Source: Dryas octopetala (Eukaryota > Streptophyta > Magnoliopsida > Rosales > Rosaceae). Taken from it: a DNA stretch of 64,000 nucleotides. Made by a program: the position numbers and the translations under genes. Shown in pieces: positions 25,274 through 36,319 of this stretch (its first letter is position 1; the number at the start of each line of letters is the position of its first letter). The notes below the pieces were generated by a model that was given only the letters and a program-made list of their open reading frames with translations, was not told where the DNA came from and made no database searches. The DNA lies in contig OY992836.1 of the NCBI GenBank assembly GCA_963921425.1, forward strand, positions 10,509,304 to 10,573,303, written 5' to 3'.

Positions 25274-28200
25274 TTAACTTTGAGGGGGTCCTTCTAGTCG
25301 GATATAGTCATACATCACTCCTTGAAAAGGACCCTTGCTCCTTGATTGAGTAAGATAGATGGTGTTGTTTCCTTCATGTAGTCTATAGCTTGGTACAACA
25401 AAACTGAACAACCAGTACAAACCATGAATTCCATGCCTTGCTATGGCATTGTCCCTCCCTATTAGCCCTGTTGTAAAATGAGGACGGTAGATGCTCCGGT
25501 TGTTAAACCGAACCTTAGAACACATTACCAAACACAATTAGCCAAGAGATTGAGTACTTGAACAAGATTTTCTAAGAAAAAAAATCATATTTATGAGATG
25601 TCACTGCATAAACAATACCTGCACTTCTGAATATGTAGCTGAAGCCAATGCCAGTTGGAGTGTATAATGTCCATGGTTCGTCACGTTATTAAGTTCAAAT
25701 ACAATCTGCCATGTGGTTGCTTCATATGTGTAATTATCTCCTTTATTCCTGCAGTGAAAGTATATCTCACATTAAATTAATGTGAAGTCTCACTGAGCTT
25801 CTCAATCTATCTATTTTAATTAGTTTTGGGATGAATGTTCTAACTTTTATCTTTACAAAGTTAATGAATTAATAGACATTTCTATGTAGGCCAAACAAGT
25901 ACCTGGTTACATGAGCGAAAAACCAGTCGTCACGATAATTGTCAGTACCAACGTTGTAGATGAGATCATGGTCAGGGTACAAATCTGTATAACGCTGCCA
26001 CAAGCCATATTGCCTAAACCTGTTTGCAAAAATTCACTTGCAGTAAGCAGTGCAATGTTTCGAACATATATACAAACAAATCATTAAGCATCTAAGTACG
26101 GAAAAATTGTTCTCAAGTCTGATAATAAGAACTAACTTTTCTGGGTGACTGTTGTACAATTTGTTCATAAACAATTTGTTCGTAAACAATTTGTTCATGA
26201 GAGTTGGATTTGGATCCGGAATGTAGAACTCGGCAGCAGTGCGATCTGGGATGCCGATTTCCCACAGGGTGGGACCATTTCTTGGAGGTTCGAATGTAAG
26301 ATTAGCCAGATTGATTTCACTTCCTGCATGTAGAAGTCAGAGATGTTATTATATAATCAGAAAATTGACCAACTATTTTGTACACTTCATTCAGCATTTG
26401 GGCATTTGGACCAAAAAAGAAAGAAGCTAGCTTCTAACATGATATAAATTATAATTGGTTTTCATGGTATAACAATACTTGTTTCTTCTCTCAAATTTTA
26501 AGCCATTTAAAGATAGCATATGTATAGGTAGATAAGTTACCTGGTTCAATTGTAATATTAGCCTCATATTTGTAATCCCCAATAACGCCAGGAACCCATG
26601 CATACAAACTATAGTTCCCAGGCTGGACATTTTTAATGAGGAAATAACCTTGCTTGTTAGCTTCAGTCCAGAACTGATAACCCTGCCCAAAAAAAGAAAA
26701 GTATTCACCTTAGGGAGGCATTTGGGTACATCATTAATGTTGAGAGGATTATATTCAAGCAAGAAATGAATAATGAAATTAAACGTTATCAAACGGGTAT
26801 TTATTTATTTATTTATTTATTTTGATACATGTTATGTATGAACAAACAAAATATGAATAATGAAATCATCATTGAATAGAAAATTAAATTAATTTGTGTC
26901 ATGATCAATTACCTTGCTTTCTCTTTGCCATGATCCCGCATCTCCAGGTGCCGCCAATCCCACATAAGCCGAACTTGCCCAAAAAAGACTCTCATTGATG
27001 TACCTAAAACAAGAGCACAACACACATTTTACTCATAGATTTACATTTTATAGAAGAAAAAAGTTGAACCTTGGAGTGCTAAGGAACATACCGGTCTCTT
27101 ACTAGTAATTGGCCGGCGACTGATCCACGTTGGTCGGAACTAGGAAAGTCTTCGGATTCAATGAAATTGTATGGCCAGTTTTTGACTTCTTCATGCATCT
27201 AATAAGAATCTTAGGGTTAGGGTCACTATAATAAGTTGAATTGCATTAATGCAAGTCTTACATACAAAATGTAATAATGGAATGTATGTATTATTACCTG
27301 CTCCTTAGCATTTGCCCACAGTGTGGATTCATTTGCCCTTGGAGCTGAATTAAGATATACAAAGACAGGCCCATAAACCTTCTTCCATGCCTCACCTTCT
27401 TCGAATTTCATCGTAACATCCTCCCCAGCATAATGACCACCAAAAAACGCCTGGATCATGTGAATTTGGCAAATAATTAAATTTGTTTCTTTCGCTGATA
27501 TGGCCCATATGGGATGGGAGAGAGCTAGATGGTTGGACTTACATTGAGAGTGGTTGGGCCCACATGGGAGGTGAGCTCCTGCTTCATGGGCCCATTTGAA
27601 CGGAATTCGTCACTGGGTGTGATCATCCAGAAGCCCATAGGTGGGTCAGAAGACTCAGAACAAATCCAACCATGGACCCTGTTATCTCTGTTTTCCATTG
27701 AGTATTGGTACTTGTCATCCACCTGCAACCCCATATTATATAATCAAGAGACTTAAAAACGTGAAGGCTCACACCATACAAAGAAAATAACATATAATGA
27801 TTATAAAGTCTATTTTTAGACTTTTAATGATAACTAAGTTCACTTAAAAAGTTACAATAATAAATAGGACAACTATATCTTTTTTTTGTTAACTGGGCAA
27901 ATAACTACGGTCGTACAATTGCAATTAGTAACAATATAACACGGGTGTTTTATGCATGCAATTTAAATAGTTATTGTTGCATAGTCAGACAATGACAATT
28001 GCCGAGCGCTCGGCTCATTAAAGTAGATTAGCCTGTATCGTGTTTTTAAAAATAAACTGGTCAATCATGGGCTTTTTTTATTTTGGACTTCAAAAAGAAA
28101 CCCAAAAAATAATTATAATAAAATTATAAATAAATAAATAAATAAGTAAAAGTGAGGATGCAGGATGGCCAGGGCCGGTGATACCTCTCCTCTAAGTTCA

Positions 28201-29573
28201 GGGTTGCTTGGATTGGTTAAAAGAACAGCTTCACGATAGGCAAGGGGCCGGCCATTTGCAGTGTCTCTGGCTGTTGGCATGACCTTTTGAATGTTGTCTG
28301 ATATCGCCATGTATCGAAATCTGCCATAATTAACATAATTCACGTAAATAAGTTCCCTTTAATTTACATGTAATTTCTAGATATGCACGATGTATTACCC
28401 ATAACCCTAATAATAAAATAATGGAATTCATCTCTTTATTAGTATCCAATATACTATCTAAATATGCATGTATTCAATAATTTTCATCTTTTTCTACATA
28501 CTTGGCCTGTTGAAGCTTGAAAACAATTCTAATTTGCTCCATATCCACCGCCGGCCACCCTTCGAGGCGCTCTAATTTGGTGTATGCATAGAACCCGGAA
28601 CGACCACGCTGCAATATATACCTGCATCAAAGTTTAAAGAAAAGTTGAGTTGAGAGAATTTCTGACATAAAATTAAGTTTAAGTTACTTCATACTTTTTG
28701 CTCTCTAATTGATAAAGATTAAAATAATTGTTGAGGTAACTTAGTTGAAAAGATAGTAGAATTGTCTCTTATATCTAAATTTGATTCTCCTCTCTTTAAA
28801 TAAAAAATATATATAAAATTGAGAAAGGTTAAGACCACAGACCTTCTGTCTACATTAAAAGGAACTGTGGCACCACGCGGGAGGGAAACATTATATGTGT
28901 TAGCGAAAGAAAGTTCTATTTGTTCTGGCCCCGCTGCAACTACCTTAAATTTTGTTCCTTGTAGACTGGACATAAATCATGTACAAAATGTTAGTTAAAA
29001 GCAGAAACATTTTTCAGTGAAAGTAGAGAAAGAAGAGGATTTACTAGTCAGTTCTAATCTTCTCTCCCGGATTGCTCCAGACAAGGTCCCAGTACCTAGA
29101 CGTTATGATATTATGTCAAAAATCATATGTACAAAATAAATATTTGGCAGATTTCTTCCTAAAATAACATGTTTACATAAAACAAAGATTACTATATTTT
29201 CATCTTAACTCACATATCAACTGGATTTTGACTAGTATATAGTCATGTTTGTTCAATACTTTCTTTTTGAATAAAAAAAAAAGTTTTATCTTTTTATGAG
29301 AAAAAAAAAAAAAATTGTTTCTATTTGCACACCTTTTTTTTTCTTTTTGCACACCTCTCATCACTTAATTAGTAATTTTACAAATTTATCCTATTATGGA
29401 AAGACCTTAAAATCCTCCCCAACACACCCCGGCCATCTTATCTCCTCTCTCTCTTCCCTCCCAATTAATTAACTGTGCCTTGCCCAACACATTAACAATC
29501 CCCATTTTAGTCTCTGTCTGCGACCACCCCAGCCCAACCCAGCCCCGTCTCGTTGGAGACTACCCCCAGCGAC

Positions 29574-29622
<49 letters not shown>

Positions 29623-31884
29623 TTCTCTCTGGCTTCTCTCCCCTTATGCTTGCAGCACCACTGCGTGCAGCAGTCAGCACCTTCCTCCACAGTACCTTCT
29701 AGCCACCGCACCTTCCAGCCACAACACCTTCCAGCCACCGCGTGCAGCATCGTCGAAGCCACTCGCGCACAGCACCGTCGAAGCCACTCACGTGTAGCAC
29801 CGTCGAAGCCACATGCGCGCCCTTCTGCTCGCACCAACCCAGCCACACCACCCTGCCCCGCCATTCTCTCTCTCTCTCTCTCTCCTTTCGCCCAAGCAAA
29901 CAGCCAAAAACTAAAAAATATATATATATTCGTAACTGGTTCGGCACTATAGTGCCGAACATCAAGAAAACCATTCGGAAATACAATGCCAAACACTTTC
30001 AGTCATGTTCGGCTGGTGACTGCCGAATGAAAAGAAAAATTTCAGAAGTGCAATGCCGAACGACCTGCAACGTTAACAATCCCCCACCCGAAAATTAAAT
30101 CTTAAAACTCTAAAAAACTCACACTCCAAATGGTCTAAAACATACAAAAAATGTGTTAGGATGGATGTTGGGGGTGAACCAAAGGACTTTTAATTTTTGG
30201 TGCTGCGGGAAAAGAGGAGAGAGAGAGGGACTGGGTGTGTGTGTTTTTTTTTTTTGTTTGAATAGATGGGGTGTATTGAATAAAATGGGGGTATTAGGGT
30301 AATTGGAGGGGTGTGTTAAAAGATAAATTTTAAATTTTCAAAGAGAATAAAGGTGTATAAGAGAAAAATGTGTGCACAAAAAAAAAAAAAAAAAAGTGTG
30401 TAAATAGGAGCACTAACAAAAAAAAAAGGTTAACTCCAGCCAAACATTATAAGCAAATAAGCTACATGGTATTGAAGGAAGTGTAGTTACCCTCTATTAC
30501 TTGGCTTATTATGGAATTCAAGTACGTTGTCAATTCCATTGTATTTTATTCCAATGATGTCTCCACCGGGATAAGCAAAAGTGAGTTGAACAATCCCATT
30601 ATCCATCACCACCTAAAAAATAGTCAAAGTCAAAGTTGTCAAACAACGAAGACCAAACCCAGTTCTTGTCCAAACCCATCTTCATATGTGAAGCAGAATA
30701 GACACATATAAATTCAATTAGAGACCAATTGATCGACATCTGTGAGTCAAAGTTAATTTTGACTACTAATATAGTATAGGAGCTACATAAATATATGGGT
30801 TTTTTTTTTTTCAATTTGGGTATTTGAACTTTTGAGTCTTGTCTCGACTGAGTACTTATACTATTATTGGTCCAAATTTTATACCTCAACTTTATTTTGT
30901 CCTAATTTAGTATATAATATGACCTTTCTCAAATAATGCATTAAAATTAATGGCATTTTAGTTAACCTAGGATGGTGACTAAACCAAATTGACCCTAGGT
31001 ACAAGACATGTGCAACATATATGAACAAATTTTGTTAGTATTTTTTCACAAAAGTCACATTATATTTCAATTTGGAACAAAATAATTAAAAGTTTAGATA
31101 TGAAACTAGGACAAATAATAATTTAGATACTTAGTTGGGATAAGGTTCAAAGTTCAGGTACCAAAAATTTAAAAAAATTTAAATATATTTTAATAATAGA
31201 ATATATTAAAAATTATTGAAAAAAAAAAAATTGAATAGAGCTCGGAATGCATTTTACCCGATTAGGAGTCTTTGTTCCCATCTTCGCCTCATTTTGTCCT
31301 TCAATAAAGATCCCTATTGAATTAGTCAAAGCTTCCCCTCCCTCAATCCCTAGTGCCCTTCTGCGACTGAAATAATATTATTAGTTAGTACGTACAAAAT
31401 AAAAACTCTACTTCTTTATCTCTTGATTAATTAAATACTATTTAGGATGGAGGTATTTTCGCCGAGAAAAGAAGATAAAAGAAGAGTGTGTGTCATTCAA
31501 TATAACAATGATTATTAACAAACTCTTATGTAAGTTATAAATTTGAAAAGTAATTTTAAAAGATAATAATAATTATAATGAATGAGAAACTCAAATTAAT
31601 AATAGAGATGATCAAGCCTTGGCCGATACTAGTGGAGGCTGAAGAAGGTCATCAAATGGAATATATCCTATGGCAACCTAGCTAATATGTTAAAGTGACG
31701 TACGGGAGAACATTACGTATGAGCTAGGGTATTAATTAACCCTCCTTAACCTTGCGAGGAAGGATCTATTGGTTTATTTGCATACCTTTAACTAGAGAAC
31801 ATACATCAACACCATTGGCATGCATGCCTGCCTTAATTGGCATGACGTCTTGCCTAATTTTTGGAGTCTATGTCATGAATTGAA

Positions 31885-31952
<68 letters not shown>

Positions 31953-32082
31953 TCACAGGGGTCTTCTCGTAATTGCCATCACCATCAACACCAACCAAGA
32001 AAAACAACACCACCGCAAACATTGCCAATCCCCCAAGGAACAAACCCCAGTGCCTCCACCTCCGACCCACCTTGATCTCCAT
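25274..32082 (-). CDS. Rhamnogalacturonan lyase (polysaccharide lyase family 4), gene 1
   Basis: Beta-eliminates the Rha-GalA backbone of pectic rhamnogalacturonan I at the cell wall. Sixteen coding exons (5' to 3'): 31952-32082, 31258-31366, 30491-30612, 29045-29095, 28843-28965, 28502-28621, 28185-28320, 27543-27722, 27298-27450, 27092-27198, 26913-27003, 26541-26682, 26137-26323, 25903-26019, 25619-25748, 25274-25513; 2139 nt, 712 aa, phases consistent. N-terminal hydrophobic segment (about 13-31) is a signal peptide or anchor. Catalytic domain about 80-440 (GIVQLTFAYPGGD, RYMAISD). By my alignment Lys268 (DDKYQYS) and His330 (GGHYAG) match the fungal Lys150/His210 pair. Fibronectin-like domain about 441-489, CBM-like domain to the end (GLIGRDNAIARHGIHG). 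Exon 13 holds an in-frame 15-bp triplication absent from gene 2. Intron 3 holds a transposon. Confidence 0.93.
29321..30407. mobile_element. TIR element inserted in intron 3 of lyase gene 1
   Basis: Ends CTATTTGCACACC (left) and CTATTTACACAC (right, opposite strand), each followed by a T-run and a second TGCACAC word. Intron 3 is 1395 bp here but 241 bp in gene 2. The interior contains a (TC)n tract, GC-rich words GCACCGTCGAAGCCAC repeated several times, and TGCCGAAC repeats at 29930-30065. No convincing target duplication, so the superfamily is undecided. Confidence 0.6.
29578..29620. repeat. (TC)n microsatellite
   Basis: About 21 uninterrupted TC units inside the element in intron 3 of lyase gene 1. 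Confidence 0.95.
31889..31948. repeat. (GA)n microsatellite next to the exon 1 splice donor of lyase gene 1
   Basis: Thirty uninterrupted GA units. On the coding strand this is a CT tract starting four bases after the GT of the first donor site. Confidence 0.95.
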
Positions 32083-32091
32083 TATTGACCA

Positions 32092-33291
32092 CCCTGCAAA
32101 TTTTAATAGCATATAATTAAAAACAATAACTCCATACCTAAGCATGTATTAATTGATAACTTGCATTTATTAATAGAAGAATAATAATTAATTAACATTA
32201 TTAAAGGATACATGATACCAACATGACAACATGCCTCCACTATGTAGCTTTTGAGCCATCATAAATCACAGCTCACAAATATATACAGTCCTGTTATAAA
32301 AAAGCGTCGTATACAGTCCTGTATAACAGCCAAGCACTTCTTGCAGCGCAGCGCTGTTTTATTGGCTCAGTTTTTAGAATATAGGTATGAGTTCAATTTA
32401 TAAGGTCTTAAGGTGCATAGAATGTAACTTGTAAATGCTGTATGTAATTAAGTTTTAATTCCTAGATTTTAGACAAAGCCTCAAATCTCAAAAATAAAAC
32501 TGACAAACTAATGTCATATTCGAAGAAAAAGCAAAAATGCATTGCTAAGCCGCCTGATTTTTGTGGAAAAAAAATTGCAAATCTCAAGAGATCGAAAGAC
32601 TGATATATATATATATATATAGTCATTGACTTATGTGACTCAATGTATGTTCCACATTCATCTACAATTAGGAATCACTAACACATGCTAAACCACCATC
32701 CGAAGCACAAAACATAGAGAATATAAGGTTTGAAAGGGTCAAAAAAACATATTATGTAAGCGTTTTGTCATACCTGAAAAGTGTAGGAACTCAATGTAAG
32801 TCTGTTTGAAAAACACCTCGATTTTAGAGATTCATCGTCTATGTCCATTTATATATAAGTGATCGATATTTACAATAGTTGAGTACAAATAAAATACTAC
32901 GTACTCTAGCATTCTACAGGTATTAAAAAAAAAACAAAAAGGCTTATTGATAAACTATATTGTATTTCGATAGGAATTCGATGGTAGGGAATTCAAAAAG
33001 GTTTGTTCCTTTGAGGATAGTACTCCATCATATGGGATTGCATAAGGATGAGAGGGAATTCAAAACCTTTGGTCTATCAATCAAATGATCTAATCTTATA
33101 ATTGTAATTGAAAATTTATATAGAGGACCAGACTCGTGATTAGCAGGTTTTCTAATTTATAAATTTTCTTTCCATCCAAAATCCAATAAATATTAAATTA
33201 ATCCCAAAATCCAATAAATATTAAATTAATCTCAAAATCCAAACCACATAGAACATATATATATATATATATGGAAACCACATATACATTA
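32092..33291. other. Upstream region of lyase gene 1
   Basis: A likely splice acceptor (TTTGCAG, about 32091) sits nine bases before the ATG, as in gene 2, pointing to a 5' UTR intron. The matching upstream UTR exon and TATA box of gene 2 have no counterpart: similarity to gene 2 breaks near 32225 and resumes at sequence matching 49055 and beyond. Confidence 0.55.
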
Positions 33292-34638
33292 GAAATGGTG
33301 TATTCGATTTAGATTAATACAAGACTTTTGTAGAGATTTTAGTTTATAAATTTTTATTGACTTTTATAGACTCTACCGAATTAAATGATATATATATATA
33401 TAGACTTTTATTCTAATATTAAAACAAACTATCACTTTTGTCTTTTGAACGAACCGCATCAAACAAGAAAACAACAGTTTTTTTTCTTTCACTTATCTGA
33501 ATAGAAGCTCATCATAGCTCATAAATTATACTAATTGTGGGACCGAAATTCAGCAGATAAGAAAAAGGCCGGTTCTTGGGCTTGGGCACGGGAAAAAGGA
33601 TAAATGGGCCATGGTTAGAAAGTATGAAGATAAACCAGAAACCCAAAAGAAGGAATTCAGCCCAGACATGTGCTATTAAATTAAGAGGAACGTTTGGCAA
33701 CGTACTGTTTATTTAAATATAGGATTATCAGAACATAGCCATTGAAGAGCATTAAGAAAGAAATCAATTACATATCAGGCATAAAGGAAGAAATATTATA
33801 CATAGGACCTATAAAAATAAGTAAGAACGGTCACGAAAGGTACGCAATCTTCTTTCCAAGAACCTTTGGCAATAATTCATAAAACAGAGATTAGATTAAT
33901 TTGGGCGTCGAAGTGTCTTTGGCAGGTGGCACTCGCATTTCTCCGATCAGGATCTTCAAGAAGGATTACATCAAGTCTGTTTGTTCGTGATAATTCAGAT
34001 TATTCCATCCACATATTGATTGATACATAAATTTCTGTTTGAGAAATCTTGCTCCAACACTAATTATAATTTGTTATTATATTTTATAATATATATTATT
34101 GGAGTTGCAATTTTCATTGATCTAATGGAGCCATATATCAACGATGAAGAGTTAATGTCATAAAACCTTACGCCCACAAACCTTAGAAGCTGATTTATAC
34201 TCTCTTACGTGGAGGTAGGGAGGAAGGTGAGCCATTGCCCATATGGCCCACAAACCCAAGAGAGGGCTGCAGTGATGCACAAGGAAGAGGGAGGGAGAAA
34301 AAAAATAATTTATACTAATGTCGAATGCTGTAACTGTTTGGGAATTTTAATTCTGAATAAAATACAAAATCGTTTTAATTTTAAATTATATACCACTTTT
34401 ATATTTTATTTAATATTTAAAATTCATTAAAATCCACCTGATCAATGTTGAAGAGTTATTGATTTTGATATAACATAATTTATACCACAAAGTCTATAAA
34501 ATTATGATTTTATAAATTTTACCCTTTAAAAGTCATGATTAAATAACACTCTATTTGTATAAACTCTTTAAAAGTCTTGTCATTAAATAACTTCTCAATT
34601 CTATAAAAATCATTTAAGCTTCTAATCGAATACACCCC
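33292..34638. mobile_element. PIF/Harbinger-like element, absent from the paralogous site
   Basis: Inverted ends GGTGTATTCGATTTAG (left) and GGGGTGTATTCGATTAG (right, opposite strand), flanked by TTA (33289-33291 and 34639-34641). Upstream of lyase gene 2 the equivalent site reads ACATTAACTTCACAC near 49970 with one TTA and no element. About 1.35 kb; no transposase frame recognised. Confidence 0.8.
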
Positions 34639-34641
34639 TTA

Positions 34642-35393
34642 ATTTTCACAAAAGATTGAAGACCCTCCCTTGACATCGATCTGACATTCTGAACACACTT
34701 TGCTTTGAATCACTACTTTTTGCCTAGCTAGCTACTCTCTTTCTTAGTCCCTTGTATAGGAAGATTTTATTTATTTATTATTTTTTATTATTTAAGGATT
34801 AATAATAGCTAAAAGGACAAAGAAGGTAAAAGAATATGGCTAGCCATATTGGGACGCAAATGTTGCATGCGAATATATATGTGTTTGTTGGTGGTTTGAT
34901 AATTGCATGCGTGGCCTCAAGCCTAGCACTAATGCACTAGCTTGGACACTTCTGAATAACATGACATATATATATATATATATAAATGATCACTCGCTCA
35001 CCATATATAGTCTTATTTATGTGCGCACATTTCCCTAATTAGGTATAGTTTTTCACTATTAAAATTTGGAATATTAAATACATTGACTATATATACCACA
35101 AAATTTTCAAGCTTTCATCTATATCCCTTTAATTCTTAAACGCCCTTAAAAAGTTTGTTTGTTTTTTTTTTTGGTGAATCATGTATTAATAAAACTATAT
35201 GAGCCATGCACATTTTTGAACAAACCAAATTATGTACGTGATGTTTACACAATGTGGTAAAAGAATGTGATCTATATAATTGGCATTATCCATGCATCAC
35301 CCTTGTTTTATTGTAAAGACGTGACAAATTAAAATCATAAGACATATATATATACAGTAATGATATCTCGCTCACCATATATATATATATATA
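34642..35393. other. Upstream duplicated DNA, then partial MITE copies
   Basis: 34650-34950 matches 49985-50290 (shared GCATGCGAATATA and GTGTTTGTTGGTGGTTTG), the right end of the duplicated block. ATGATCACTCGCTCACC (34986) and a similar word at 35360 are half-copies of the MITE that follows. Confidence 0.6.
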
Positions 35394-35732
35394 CAGAAAT
35401 GATCACCCGCTCACCTCAGAGCGGGAAATTCAATAATCGGGACCGTCCACTTTTTAGGTCTATCCTTAAGGGTCGTCCCTGTAAAAAATCAGCCAAATTG
35501 ATAATTATTTGGTCCTTCAAACTTTGCAGACAAATACAGTTCGTCAGATAAGGTTGAAATGATGTTGATAGTAATACACTGGCTAAACAGTTTCCGATAT
35601 GGCTGATTTTGTGCAAAGGTGATCTTTGAATGATGTTCTAAAATATGGATGGTTTCGATCATTGAAATTCGTTGTTGGGTGGTTAGGTGAGTAGAGAATT
35701 CCCCAATCTATGATGAGCGAGTAATCATTTCT
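35394..35732. mobile_element. Foldback MITE (CAGAAATGATCACCCGCTCACC ends)
   Basis: Left CAGAAATGATCACCCGCTCA pairs with right AGAAATGATTACTCGCTCAT on the opposite strand. The interior is a long imperfect palindrome (GGACCGTCCACTTTTTAGG facing a matching arm near 35650). Inserted in a TA repeat, so the target duplication cannot be read. Belongs to the shared-core MITE group described in the findings. Confidence 0.8.
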
Positions 35733-36319
35733 ATATATATAAATATATATATATTTATGCATTGGTCTATATATCAAGGTAACTAAGTCACCTTATATCT
35801 CACTATCTCAATGCATTGGTTTATGCATTGGTCTATATATATGTTTATGCATTAGTCTCAATATCTCACTCAATTTAGGAAGGTATATGACACAGAAACC
35901 AACATCATGCATATGTACTTGCTCAAGCAATCATGGTTTAAAGCTTTTAAGTTTGGATTTGTTGGGAATCAATTTTGATGGGGCCTTCCATTGAGGGATC
36001 CTTTAAATAAGCTTATTTAAGGGATTCTTTGTAGAGTTTACTCTACAATATATTTTGATGATCGAAACTGATTATTTTTTTGCTTCCATTGAAGGATCGT
36101 CAAACATTAGGTAAATCAAAAATTATTTGACCGTTGATTAAATGGTCACAATTTCAAGTGTTTATCGAAAACATTATGTTCATCTGTTTATTTGATTAAA
36201 AATAGATATCTTAATGGTTTTCGATTTGTCTAATTTTTTCCATAGATGATCTTGAAATAGAGACATACAAAATAGACAATTCAGATCGTCAAAATACAAT
36301 ATAAAATGGACCCCATGGT

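Noticed and set aside
29469-29996. Open frame of 175 residues on the minus strand
   Set aside because: It reads through a TC microsatellite and GC-rich tandem words inside a transposon; no protein-like motifs.
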